NCBI GenBank assembly: GCA_963785115.1
Contig: CAWATY010000005.1
Span: 244,204 to 308,203 of the forward strand
DNA length: 64,000 bases
Reading direction: 5' to 3'
Source of the DNA: JACCWP01 sp963785115
GTDB taxonomy: Bacteria; Actinomycetota; Actinomycetes; Propionibacteriales; Nocardioidaceae
Made by a program: the position numbers and the translations under genes. The notes beneath the pieces are model-generated. The model searched no databases and was not told the origin of the DNA. It saw only the letters and a program-made list of their open reading frames with translations. Shown here in pieces: positions 35,591-44,087 of this stretch (positions are counted from its first letter, which is position 1; every line of letters starts with the position of its first letter).

Positions 35591-36211
35591 ATGAAGCGTT
35601 TCGTCTCCGTGGTCCTGCTCGCTGCCGGTTTGGCTGCCGGTCTGGTGCTGCTGCCCGTCGCGGCCGCCAGCGCGCACGACGACACCGAGATCGCCGGCGA
35701 CGCTGGCCTGCGCACGGACGAGACCGGCTCCCGCGAGCTCCAGCTGTCCTGGGACCAGCGTGTCGTCGTCGTCAGGAGCACGGTGCCCGCCGTCTGGGGC
35801 GTCCGCGGAGTCATCCGCTGGTGGAACAGCGACCGGGCGGAGGGTCAGCCACGCATGGTGCTGCGCAACAACGCGCGGAGCGCCGACATCGTGGTGCGGA
35901 CGATGAGCAAGCCGCACGCCGACTACTCCGGCTATGCGGAGATCTGCGGCTGCAGCGGTGACGAACCCCGCCTGATCACGCACGCGAACGTCTACCTCAA
36001 CACTCCGGTCGTGCACCGCGAGGAGATGCTGTGGAACGGCTCGTGGAAGGCGTTCAGCCACTACATCACCGCGCACGAGATCGGGCACGCACTCGGCCTG
36101 CACCACTACCTGAACGTCGAGCGCTCGGTCATGTCGTACACCAACCCGTGGTGGGAGACCGGCGGTCGGCCGATCGCGTTCGACCACGGCGTGCTGGCCA
36201 GCATCTACTGA
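35591..36211 (+). CDS. Secreted matrixin-like zinc metalloprotease
   Basis: 206 residues. The signal peptide is RFVSVVLLAAGLAAGLVLLP with AAASAHD cleavage region. The active site TAHEIGHALGLHHY is a full metzincin HExxHxxGxxH, followed after a few residues by the Met-turn SVMSY. The domain is about 170 residues, so the protein is little more than the catalytic unit, without an obvious long propeptide. CGCSGDE may form an internal disulfide. Its stop lies in a 14-bp direct repeat (36200-36227). The target is unknown. Confidence 0.85.
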   Translation: MKRFVSVVLLAAGLAAGLVLLPVAAASAHDDTEIAGDAGLRTDETGSRELQLSWDQRVVVVRSTVPAVWGVRGVIRWWNSDRAEGQPRMVLRNNARSADIVVRTMSKPHADYSGYAEICGCSGDEPRLITHANVYLNTPVVHREEMLWNGSWKAFSHYITAHEIGHALGLHHYLNVERSVMSYTNPWWETGGRPIAFDHGVLASIY

Positions 36212-36227
36212 GCAGCATCTACTGAGC
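36200..36227. repeat. 14-bp direct repeat across a stop codon
   Basis: AGCATCTACTGAGC occurs twice in tandem. The first copy encodes the last residues and TGA stop (36209-36211) of the metalloprotease. The 14-bp period puts the second TGA in another frame. Confidence 0.85.
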
Positions 36228-36261
36228 AGGGGCGGCCGGCGTCGGCCAGTACCAGCCGGCG

Positions 36262-37512
36262 TCAGGACAGCACGGTCACGGTGACCGTCGTCCCGCCACC
36301 GGGGGTGTCGCCGAGCTCGAGGTTTCCGCCATGCGCCTGGGCGATTCGGCGGCACGTCGCCAGACCGATGCCGCTGCCGGCGGTGCCTGCGTCGCGATCC
36401 AGCCGGGTCAACGGCTCGAGCACGCGGACCCGTTGTCCCTCAGGGATGCCCGGCCCGTGGTCGACGACGCGCAGCACCCAGCCGGTGCCCACCGACTCGC
36501 CGTGCACCTCGACGTTGGCGCGGTTCCCCCCGCGGGGACCGCGACCGACGCCGTACTTGACCGCGTTGGCGACCAGATTCTGCACCAGCGCGCGCAGCTG
36601 CACCGGGTCGGCGAGCAGCGTCACCTCCGGGCAGGTCACCGTCGTGCCGCTGCGGCTCACCAGCGCGGCCAGGTCGTCTGTGACCTCCCTGACCATGGGC
36701 TGCAGGTCGACGGGCGTGACCGTCGTGCGGCCGCCGACTGCGGCGAAGGACAGCAGGTCGTCGATGAGGATTCGCATCCGCTGACCCGAGCGCATGATCC
36801 GTCCGACGTACTTGACCGCGCGGGGGTCGCCCTCGACCGCCGGCAGCGTCTCCAGTACTTCGGTGAAGCCCAGCACCGCGGTCAGCGGCGTCTTGAGGTC
36901 GTGGCTGAGCCGACCGGCGAAGTCGGTGAGCACCGCGTTGCTTCGGGTCAGCTCGGACAGGGTCAGGTCCAGCCAGCGGGTCTGGCGGCGCAGCTCCAGC
37001 GCCTCGACGACCTGGTTGGCGATCGCCTGCAGGCTCTCGCGCTGCTCGGTCGACAGCGAGCGGCGGATGTTGTCGTGGACGCACAGGGTGCCGAGCACAT
37101 GACCGGTACGGGTCACCAGCGGGGCCGAGGCGTAGAAGCGGATGTCGTCGTAACGGCCGTTGACGAACGGGTTGTTGCGGAAGCGGGGGTCGAGAGTGGC
37201 GTCGTCGACCACGACGACCGCGCGCTCGCCGAGGATCTGCGCGCACATCGAGTCGCCGGTCGGGCAGGTGCGCGGACGGGGGCCGGTGACGGCCACCGGG
37301 TGCTGCCGGCCCCGGTCGAAGATGTTGATGACCGAGCGTGGGGTGTAGCAGAGCTGGCTGGCCAGCCGGGTGAGCGCCACCAGCTGCTCGTCGTTGCCGT
37401 CGAGGGCGATGGCGAGCTCTGCGCTGCTGCCGCCGGTCGGGGTCGCGTCGGAGCGGGTTCGGGGCAGACCCTGGCTCGTCTCGACCACTGCGGCTCGGCT
37501 GTTTCTCGCCAT
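36262..37512 (-). CDS. GAF-domain sensor histidine kinase
   Basis: 416 residues. The GAF domain (about 35-160) contains PRSVINIFDRGRQHPVAVTG and ASAPLVTRTGHVLGTLCVHD, as in GAF domains linked to phytochrome-type or redox kinases. HisKA has the phospho-acceptor in GRLSHDLKTPLTAVLGF near residue 203. HATPase motifs are LVQNLVANAVKYG (N box) and VVDHGPGIPEG, AGSGIGLATCRRI (G boxes). No membrane helix, so it senses an internal or diffusible signal. ATG 37512 follows GGGAGG. It lies 14 nt after the OmpR regulator gene and forms a two-component pair with it. Confidence 0.88.
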   Translation of the reverse strand: MARNSRAAVVETSQGLPRTRSDATPTGGSSAELAIALDGNDEQLVALTRLASQLCYTPRSVINIFDRGRQHPVAVTGPRPRTCPTGDSMCAQILGERAVVVVDDATLDPRFRNNPFVNGRYDDIRFYASAPLVTRTGHVLGTLCVHDNIRRSLSTEQRESLQAIANQVVEALELRRQTRWLDLTLSELTRSNAVLTDFAGRLSHDLKTPLTAVLGFTEVLETLPAVEGDPRAVKYVGRIMRSGQRMRILIDDLLSFAAVGGRTTVTPVDLQPMVREVTDDLAALVSRSGTTVTCPEVTLLADPVQLRALVQNLVANAVKYGVGRGPRGGNRANVEVHGESVGTGWVLRVVDHGPGIPEGQRVRVLEPLTRLDRDAGTAGSGIGLATCRRIAQAHGGNLELGDTPGGGTTVTVTVLS

Positions 37513-37526
37513 CTCGGCCTCCCCCC

Positions 37527-38231
37527 TCACGCTGCAGGGGCGAGCCGGTAGCCGACGCCCCGCACCGTCTTGATCCAGCGCGCGGTCCGCGCGGTGTCAC
37601 CGAGCTTGCGGCGCAGGTTGGCGACGTGAACCTCGACCAGGTGCTGGTCGCCGGCCCAGGTGTTGCCCCACACCGTGCGCAGCAGCAGCTCGCGGGTCCA
37701 GACCCGGCGCGGTCCGCCGAGCATGGTGGCGAGCAGGTCGAACTCGGTCCGGGTGAGCTCCAGCTCGGCGCCGGCCATGGTCACGACCCGGCCGTCGAGG
37801 TCGAGCTCGAGGTTGCCGTGCCGCACGATCTCGTGATCGTCCACGGCGGGCACCACCGCGAGCCGCGGTCGCCGGAGCAGCGCCGCAACCCGGGCCTGCA
37901 CCTCCCGCGGGCTGAACGGCTTGGTGACGAAGTCGTCGGCGCCGATCTCCAGGCCGAGCAGCCGGTCGATCTCGTCGGCGCGGGCGGTGATCATCAGCAC
38001 GTAGGCGTCGGTGAACTCCCGGATCGCCCGGCACACGGTGATGCCGTCGACGTCGGGGAGGCCGAGGTCGAGCGTGACCACGTCGGGCTCGACCTCGCGG
38101 ACCAGGGCGATTCCGGCGCGACCGGTCGACGCCGTGTGCACGGTGAAGCCCGCCATCGCGAGCACGTCGTGCAGCAGCATCCGGATGTCCGCGTCGTCGT
38201 CGACGACGACGGCAGTCTTGCCCTCAGTCAT
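37527..38231 (-). CDS. OmpR-family response regulator
   Basis: 234 residues. The receiver domain has acidic DDD at 11-13, phospho-acceptor Asp near 55 in VVTLDLGLPDVDG, and Lys in FVTKPFSPREV. The C-terminal winged helix has TRTEFDLLATML and QHLVEVHVANLRRKLGD, ending WIKTVRGVGYRL. ATG 38231 gives a normal MTEGKTAVVVDDD start; the longer reading to 38270 adds an unlikely N-terminus. It precedes the GAF kinase by 14 nt. The regulon is unknown; the neighbours offer no clear target. Confidence 0.92.
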   Translation of the reverse strand: MTEGKTAVVVDDDADIRMLLHDVLAMAGFTVHTASTGRAGIALVREVEPDVVTLDLGLPDVDGITVCRAIREFTDAYVLMITARADEIDRLLGLEIGADDFVTKPFSPREVQARVAALLRRPRLAVVPAVDDHEIVRHGNLELDLDGRVVTMAGAELELTRTEFDLLATMLGGPRRVWTRELLLRTVWGNTWAGDQHLVEVHVANLRRKLGDTARTARWIKTVRGVGYRLAPAA

Positions 38232-38345
38232 AGTCACACTATGCCACGGGTGATCACAGAGAGTAATCATCCACGCTGAGCAAGTGGCCGTACGGGGGAG
38301 CCCGCGCCACTGATCGGGCGGCTGGACCGGGCCGATCCGGGGCGG

Positions 38346-39560
38346 CTACTGCAGGGCCATCTGGGGCTCGCCACCGACCAGCCCGTTGCCGCTGCGGGTA
38401 CAGGTGCCGCCGGTCCGGGCCAGGAAGGCCTGGCGGACACAGTTGCGTACGGCGAGCTGTCCCCAGTAGTTGGGGTGCAGCGACTCCTGCACGTAGTAGT
38501 CGCTGCCGATGGTCGAGACGGTGCGGATCTGGTTCACCCACTCGGTCGCGTCGACGGCCCCTGCGCTGTGCCAGTCGGGCAGCCCGACCTCCTCGTACAG
38601 CCCGACGCCGGTCTCGCACAGCCGGCGGCCGTCGAAGGCCGATCCCAGGTCGAGGACAGAGGCGTTGGTCAGGCCGGAGCGGGCCAGGCCGTCCAACACG
38701 GCGCCGTTGATCGTCGGCAGGGCCGAGGCGTTGGCCCAGTCGGCGTCGGCGTCCCAGAAGCCGCATCCTCCCGTGCTCTGCCGGGTGAAGCCCGACTCCT
38801 GGTAGCGGAAGCCCGCTCCGTTGGGGATCGGTGAGGGGTAGGTCTGCACCAGTAGCCGCCAGTCAGCGTCGGAGTAGCCGGCGTTGGTCATCGCGGTCCG
38901 GACGTTCTGCAGCGCGCCCGCGATCCGCGCGGTCACCGCGTCGACGTTGCCGGGCGTGAACCGGTCGGTGACCGAGCCGTCGTCGGAGCAGTAGTCGGGA
39001 TCCCACGACGGCGAGGTGAGGAAGTCCTCGACGCACTGCTGCACGATCGCGCCGAAGCCGAAGTCGTTGCCACCGATCGACACCACGACCAGCTCGACGT
39101 CCTGAGCGGTCGCGAGCTGCTGCAGCGCCAGTGCCTGCCCGACGTGGCCCGCGCCGTCGTCGTAGAAGTCGAGTCCCGGCTTGAACCATCCCTCCGACGT
39201 CGTGTACGTCGCGGTCTCGGCGCCGGAACACGCCAGGTTGGCCGACGCGACGGTTCCGATGTGGATCTCGGCGCTCGCGGAGCGGTGACAGCGCTCGATG
39301 GCCTCGCCGCCGCCGCCGTCGTGGTAGGCGGCGTCACCGAGCGCGTCCGCCCGGTCGGCGTCGTCGTTGGAGCTTCCGGCCCAGCGCCCGGCCTCGCCGG
39401 AGATGTAGGAGTCGCCGAGCGCCACCACGTACGGCGTGCCGGAGCCCGGACCCGCCGACGCGGTCGGCGGCGCGACCAGCAGCGCACCCCCCACGGCGAG
39501 CACGGTGGTCAGCAGGCCGGTCCAGAGCAGTGCCAGGCGTCGAGTCACGTCCGGGTCCAT
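38346..39560 (-). CDS. Secreted SGNH/GDSL-family hydrolase
   Basis: 404 residues. Signal peptide LALLWTGLLTTVLAVGGALL is followed by TASAGPG. Block I YVVALGDSYISGE has the nucleophile Ser, block III VVVSIGGNDFGFG the Gly and Asn, and block V YYVQESLHPNYWG the Asp/His-type catalytic His. Six or more Cys suggest disulfides, as in actinobacterial secreted lipases of the SCO1725 type. It probably hydrolyses ester bonds of lipids or wall polymers outside the cell. Last gene after the methyltransferase and hemerythrin genes on the same strand. Confidence 0.87.
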   Translation of the reverse strand: MDPDVTRRLALLWTGLLTTVLAVGGALLVAPPTASAGPGSGTPYVVALGDSYISGEAGRWAGSSNDDADRADALGDAAYHDGGGGEAIERCHRSASAEIHIGTVASANLACSGAETATYTTSEGWFKPGLDFYDDGAGHVGQALALQQLATAQDVELVVVSIGGNDFGFGAIVQQCVEDFLTSPSWDPDYCSDDGSVTDRFTPGNVDAVTARIAGALQNVRTAMTNAGYSDADWRLLVQTYPSPIPNGAGFRYQESGFTRQSTGGCGFWDADADWANASALPTINGAVLDGLARSGLTNASVLDLGSAFDGRRLCETGVGLYEEVGLPDWHSAGAVDATEWVNQIRTVSTIGSDYYVQESLHPNYWGQLAVRNCVRQAFLARTGGTCTRSGNGLVGGEPQMALQ

Positions 39561-39593
39561 GCCCGACTTGTCCGGTTCGCAAACCGGCGCGGC

Positions 39594-40166
39594 TCAGACG
39601 ACGACCGGCAACCGACCCAGCGGGCCGAGCAGCTGCTCCTCCTCGTAGGCCAGGTGGGAGACCAGCACCTCGACCAGCCGGGCGGCGGCGGCGCGCGCGT
39701 CGTCACCCGCCGGACCGGCCGTGCCGGACACCATCGTGACCAGCGCCCGGTCGAGCCGCTCGAGCACCAGGTGGATGACCTCGTGCTCGGACCCGAGCCG
39801 GTCCAGCACAGGCTCCAGCGTCGGGTCGGCGCTCGCCAGGTCGGGGAACATCCGGTGGTCCTCGATCGCGTGGTGGGTGGCAACCGTGCGGCAGTACGCC
39901 GCGCAGAAGGCCCCGATCGAGTACCGGTCCTGTCGTCCGGCCAGTCGGTGCAGGAACGCGCGGACGTCGCCGATGTCGGCGTCGGTGGGCGGCTGGTCCG
40001 CGGCGGCGAGCTGGTCCAGAGCCTCGACGATGCGGGACAGCTCGTCGCGCAGGTGCGCGTGCACCTGGGTCAGCAGCGACTGGTTGGGGTGGCCGCTGCG
40101 AGGCATCGCCGGGTCGGTGACGCTGGGGCGGGTGGTCTCGTCGAGCCACCCGTCGCTGTCCGGCAC
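39594..40166 (-). CDS. Hemerythrin HHE-domain protein
   Basis: 190 residues. The metal ligands of the HHE four-helix bundle are visible: QVHAHLRDEL, CRTVATHHAIEDHRMFPDL, SEHEVIHLVLERL and SHLAYEEEQLLGPL. Such proteins bind a di-iron centre and sense or bind oxygen, nitric oxide or iron. The start GTG 40166 lies 19 nt after the methyltransferase stop, so the genes are co-transcribed. No fused signalling domain. Confidence 0.85.
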   Translation of the reverse strand: MPDSDGWLDETTRPSVTDPAMPRSGHPNQSLLTQVHAHLRDELSRIVEALDQLAAADQPPTDADIGDVRAFLHRLAGRQDRYSIGAFCAAYCRTVATHHAIEDHRMFPDLASADPTLEPVLDRLGSEHEVIHLVLERLDRALVTMVSGTAGPAGDDARAAAARLVEVLVSHLAYEEEQLLGPLGRLPVVV

Positions 40167-40185
40167 GCCGACGACGGTAGTCGGC

Positions 40186-40743
40186 TCAGCGCAGCGGCAC
40201 GAACCTGTAGTGGCCGTGCCAGCTGGTGCGGCGACCGCCGGTCGCGTCGACCCGGACGCGGCACATCCGGCCGGCCACCGGCACCACCAGCACCCCGTCG
40301 GCGGCCAGCTGGTCGACCAGCGCCTCGGGGAGCTCGTCGGCCTCCGCCGACACCAGCACCCGGTCGTACGGAGCCTGTTCCGGAGCACCCAGCAGCCCCG
40401 GCGTCGCCTGCTGCACCCGCGCCCACTCGCGTTCCCGGGCGGCCACGTTGGCGGCACCCCACTGCGCAAGTGTCGGGCTCAGCTCGAGTCCGAGCACCCA
40501 GCCGGCCGGGCCGACGAGCTCGGCGAGCAGCGCCGTGGTCCAGCCGGAGCCGGAACCGACGTCGAGCACCCGGTGCCCGGGACGCACGTCGAGCAGGTCG
40601 AGCATCCCTGCGACGGTGCGCGGCTGGGAGTTCGTCTGGCCCTCGCCGATCGGCAACGGCCGGTCCTCGTCGGCCTGGGACCGGACGCCGGCGGGCAGGA
40701 AGTCGCGTCGGGGAACGACCCGGAAGGCCTCGGCCACGTCCAT
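40186..40743 (-). CDS. Protein-L-isoaspartate O-methyltransferase-like protein
   Basis: 185 residues. Motif I GHRVLDVGSGSGWTTALLAELVG, the PCMT-specific opening FRVVPRRDFLP and LPIGEGQTNSQPRTVAGML (substrate loop), and PYDRVLVSAEADELPEALVDQL are in the expected order. It repairs or marks damaged aspartyl residues using S-adenosylmethionine. It is somewhat short at the C-terminus compared with E. coli Pcm (208 residues). First gene of the group with hemerythrin and the SGNH hydrolase; divergent from the YjbQ gene. Confidence 0.88.
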   Translation of the reverse strand: MDVAEAFRVVPRRDFLPAGVRSQADEDRPLPIGEGQTNSQPRTVAGMLDLLDVRPGHRVLDVGSGSGWTTALLAELVGPAGWVLGLELSPTLAQWGAANVAAREREWARVQQATPGLLGAPEQAPYDRVLVSAEADELPEALVDQLAADGVLVVPVAGRMCRVRVDATGGRRTSWHGHYRFVPLR

Positions 40744-40794
40744 CCGGTCAGTCTGCTCCCGCGCAGGTCACCTGACACCTGACACCATGACCGC

Positions 40795-41208
40795 ATGCGC
40801 AGCCAGACCGTGTCGGTCCGTACCGGCGACAGCGACACCGTCCACGACCTCACCGGCGAGTGCGAGAGGTTCCTGCGCGAGCACGCCGACGGTGGTGACG
40901 GCCTGCTGCACGTGTTCGTGCCGCACGCCACCGCGGGGATCGCGCTGATCGAGACCGGTGCCGGCAGCGACGACGACCTGCTCGCCGCGCTGTCCGACCT
41001 GCTGCCGGCCGACGATCGCTGGCGGCACCGACACGGCAGTCGCGGCCACGGCCGCTCCCACGTCGCACCGGCCCTCGTCCCGCCGTACGCCACGGTGCCG
41101 GTCGAGGGCGGGCGACTGGCCCTCGGCACCTGGCAGAGCGTGTGCCTGGTCGACCTCAACGTCGACAACCCCGACCGCGAGGTGAGGTTGTCGTTCCTCG
41201 CCGGCTAG
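40795..41208 (+). CDS. YjbQ/UPF0047 family protein
   Basis: 137 residues. HVFVPHATAGIALIETGAG and HGRSHVAPALVPPYATVPVEGG are the conserved blocks of UPF0047, with GTWQSVCLVDLNVDNPDREV near the end in parts. The family forms a compact beta-rich trimer; weak thiamine-phosphate synthase activity has been reported for some members. The true role is uncertain. Its stop lies in CTAG (41205-41208), shared with the convergent methyltransferase gene. Confidence 0.87.
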   Translation: MRSQTVSVRTGDSDTVHDLTGECERFLREHADGGDGLLHVFVPHATAGIALIETGAGSDDDLLAALSDLLPADDRWRHRHGSRGHGRSHVAPALVPPYATVPVEGGRLALGTWQSVCLVDLNVDNPDREVRLSFLAG

Positions 41209-42062
41209 TGGCTGCTGGCCGCGGCGACGGCCGCCAGCAGGTCGTCGACCGGCGGGTCGCCCTGGCGCGACGCGGGGCGGGACAGGAAGAAGTCGCAGTG
41301 GTACCAGCCGCTGTCCTCGCGACCGGTCGGGTCCAGCCCGCGGCCGCGCACCGCCTCCAGCGCGGCGTCCCGCTCGGCGTCGCTGACGAAGCGCCGCTGC
41401 GGCACCGTCGCCGAGGCCTGCTCGGTCACCAGTCCGTGCCGGGCCAGCGAGTCAGCGACGGCGTCGTAGGAATAGGTGCGCAGGCAGAAGGCTGCCACCC
41501 ACGGCGGTGGGTCGGTGGGCAGCCGGTCGAGCAGCCGGTCGAAGGTGCGCTCGGAGACGTAGCCGATCCCGCCGGTGATGGTCACCAGCCCCACGTCGCC
41601 CACCCGTTCGGCGAGCCCGGGTGAGGGGTCGTAGGTCTCGAGGTCCTCGGCCCACCCGCCGTCGAGCAGACCGACCTTTCGGCCGTAGTCCACGGCGTTG
41701 GCCGCCACGTCCAGGCCCAGCACCCGTGGCGGGTGGGGGCGGCGCCGCTCGGCGAACCAGTCGCGGTCGCTCGCGGCCAGCTCAGCCGGCGACGCCTCCG
41801 TGAGCGCGTCGTCGGCGTAGTGGTCGTAGAGGTCGTCGAGGGTGAGCTCGAAGCGCAGCAGCGCAGCATTGATGCCGTAGGAGCAGCACACGTCCAGCAC
41901 CGTCGTTGCGCCGGAGTCGGCCACCAGCCGGCGGAACACCGGCTGGGCGTTCGCGGGGATCTGGTAGCCGGTGGGCCGCAGCGTACGGAAGTAGTCGCGT
42001 GGGTCGGGCAGGTCGTAGATGTGGTCGAACCCCGCCTTGCCGTCCGTCCGGGCCGCAGTCAT
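41205..42062 (-). CDS. Class I SAM-dependent methyltransferase of unknown substrate
   Basis: 285 residues. Motif I ATTVLDVCCSYGINAALLRF replaces the usual GxGxG by CCSYG, followed by RVLGLDVAANAVDYGRKVGLLD and VGLVTITGGIGYVSERTFDR. The C-terminal third includes DSGWYHCDFFLSRP, typical of a conserved actinobacterial/proteobacterial methyltransferase family of unknown target. ATG 42062 is used because the reading further upstream has no motif. Its stop is in CTAG shared with yjbQ. Confidence 0.78.
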   Translation of the reverse strand: MTAARTDGKAGFDHIYDLPDPRDYFRTLRPTGYQIPANAQPVFRRLVADSGATTVLDVCCSYGINAALLRFELTLDDLYDHYADDALTEASPAELAASDRDWFAERRRPHPPRVLGLDVAANAVDYGRKVGLLDGGWAEDLETYDPSPGLAERVGDVGLVTITGGIGYVSERTFDRLLDRLPTDPPPWVAAFCLRTYSYDAVADSLARHGLVTEQASATVPQRRFVSDAERDAALEAVRGRGLDPTGREDSGWYHCDFFLSRPASRQGDPPVDDLLAAVAAASSH

Positions 42063-42094
42063 GGCCCTACACCCAATCACGTCGGGTGGGTGGG

Positions 42095-44086
42095 TCACCC
42101 GGCGCGTCGCGCCCGGCCGCCGCCCCGCGCCTGCAGGTAGTCGGCCACCACGTACTCGCCCAGCCGGCCCAGCTCGGGGGTGAACACGCGGCCGCCGTTG
42201 CGCCGGGCGATGGCATCGACGAAGCGGGCGAGCCCCGGGTCGTCGCCGAGCATGAACAGGTTGAGGGTGGCGCCGTAGCGGGTCATCTGGTCGACCTCGG
42301 CCACGGTGGCCCGCAGCGTCTCGCGGGTGGTCGGCCAGCTGAAGTACGGCGTCCCGTCGGGTTCGAGGTGGGCGGTCGGCTCGCCATCGGTGACGACCAT
42401 GACCACCGGCTCGGCCTCGGGGTGCCGCCGCAGGTGCCGGCCGGCCAGCAGCAGCGCGTGCTGCAGGTTGGTGCCCTGCACCCACTCCGGCTCGACGTCG
42501 GCCAGCTGCAGTGCGGTCAGCCGTCGCGCCACCCGGTCGAAGCCGATGATCTGCAGTGCGTCCTCCCGGAAGCGGGTGGCGACCAGGTGGGCAAGGGCGA
42601 GCGCGGTCTGCTTCATCGGGCCCCAGCGGTCCTCCTGCACCATCGAGAAGGACAGGTCGACGCACAGCGCGACCGCCGCCTGGGTACGGCGCTCGGTCTC
42701 GGCAACGGCGAAGTCGTCGACCTCCAGTCGCAGCGACTCGCCGGTGCTGGCCGAGCGCAGCACCGCGTTGCGCACCGTCTGCACGGCCTCGATCGGCCGC
42801 TCCTCGCCGAACGTCCACTGCCGGGTCGTCCCGGTGCGCTCCTCGGCGGCACCCGCGCGCGGGTCGTCGTGGTCGCCGCGGCCTGTCGCCGCGTCGAGCG
42901 AGGCGAAGATGCGCCGCAGGGCGGTCTCGCCGAGCCTACGCAGGGCCTTGGGGGTGAGCTGCGGCCCGTCGCTGCCGCGGGTCACGTAGCCCTGTCGCTC
43001 CAGCTCGCGCTCGAGATCGCGTAGCGCCCGCAGGTCGGTGGCGGCGGAGGGGGCCAGCTGCCGCTCCAAGGCGTCGACGTCGACGTCGTCGAGGCTCGCG
43101 CCGGGGTGCTCCTGGCCGAGCTGGGCCTCGAGCGCCTCGAGGTCGGCCAGGTCGGCGACCGCGCCCACAGCGTCGCCGTAGCCCATCGGTTCGCCGCCGG
43201 ACATCCGCATCGGCCGACCCTGACCGAGGCCCGGACGCAGGGCGTGCAGGTTGTCACGCAGCTGGCCGAGCTCGCTCTCCAGGTCGGGGTCGTCCATCGC
43301 CTCGGCCATCAGCCGCGCCAGCTCGTCGCGCTGCTCCGGCGACAGCGAGCGCAGCATCCGCTCGGCGGCGTCCTGGCGGCGTGCCAGCAGGTCGATCAGG
43401 TCATCGGTGTCCTTCGGGTCCTCGGGGAAGAAGTCACCGTGCCGGTCCATGAACTCGCGGAACTGCTCGGCGGTGTCCTCGCCGCGCGCGTGCGCCGCCA
43501 GCAGCTGGTTGAGATCCGCGATCATGTCGCGTACCGCCTGCATCGCCTCTGCCGCGTTCTCGTCGCCGTCGCGAGCCGCCTCCAGCGCCCGCTTCATGCC
43601 GGCGAACTGCGCGTCGAGCACCTCCGCCCGCAGCATCTCCCGGATCCGCTCGTAGCCGGCGCGGGCCTCGTCGCTGTGCCAGTCGTAGGGCGCCAGCTCG
43701 CGCACGGCGGTTGCGGTGTCGTCGGGGAGCGCGTCCAGGGCCATCTCGTCGAGGCGGGCCTGGTCACCGTCCTCGCCGGCCAGCTGGTCCCGCTCAGCGG
43801 CGAGCACCTGGTCGAGCTGTGCGCGGACCCGGTCCAGCGTGCCGGCGAGATCGCCACGGCGCTGCAGCTCACGGCGCCGCTTGCGCACCTGGCGACGCAA
43901 CGCGTCCAGCCCCTGGCGGCCGTCGTGCCCGCGGCGCAGCAGCGCGCGCAACGCGTCCCGCAGGCTGGCGCCCTCCAGGACGTCGTGACCGACCTCGTCG
44001 ACGGCGGCTCGCACGTCGAACGGCGCGGCAAGCGGGTCGTCGCCGCCCCGCCAGGAGCCGTAGCGGTAGCGCCGGGGGAGCGGCAC
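42095..44086 (-). CDS. VWA-domain protein, partner of MoxR/chelatase-like AAA ATPase
   Basis: 663 residues. The first 430 are highly charged, mostly helical and unlike named domains. A von Willebrand A domain starts near residue 470 with the MIDAS motif ALCVDLSFSMVQEDRWGP (DxSxS), VQGTNLQHALLLAGRHL holds the MIDAS Thr region, and VVMVVTDGEPTAHLEPDG the MIDAS Asp. It overlaps nothing but starts 1 nt after the AAA ATPase gene ends. AAA/VWA pairs act as chaperones that insert metals or remodel protein complexes, by analogy with magnesium chelatase D and MoxR systems. The client is unknown. Confidence 0.85.
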   Translation of the reverse strand: MPLPRRYRYGSWRGGDDPLAAPFDVRAAVDEVGHDVLEGASLRDALRALLRRGHDGRQGLDALRRQVRKRRRELQRRGDLAGTLDRVRAQLDQVLAAERDQLAGEDGDQARLDEMALDALPDDTATAVRELAPYDWHSDEARAGYERIREMLRAEVLDAQFAGMKRALEAARDGDENAAEAMQAVRDMIADLNQLLAAHARGEDTAEQFREFMDRHGDFFPEDPKDTDDLIDLLARRQDAAERMLRSLSPEQRDELARLMAEAMDDPDLESELGQLRDNLHALRPGLGQGRPMRMSGGEPMGYGDAVGAVADLADLEALEAQLGQEHPGASLDDVDVDALERQLAPSAATDLRALRDLERELERQGYVTRGSDGPQLTPKALRRLGETALRRIFASLDAATGRGDHDDPRAGAAEERTGTTRQWTFGEERPIEAVQTVRNAVLRSASTGESLRLEVDDFAVAETERRTQAAVALCVDLSFSMVQEDRWGPMKQTALALAHLVATRFREDALQIIGFDRVARRLTALQLADVEPEWVQGTNLQHALLLAGRHLRRHPEAEPVVMVVTDGEPTAHLEPDGTPYFSWPTTRETLRATVAEVDQMTRYGATLNLFMLGDDPGLARFVDAIARRNGGRVFTPELGRLGEYVVADYLQARGGGRARRAG

Positions 44087-44087
44087 C

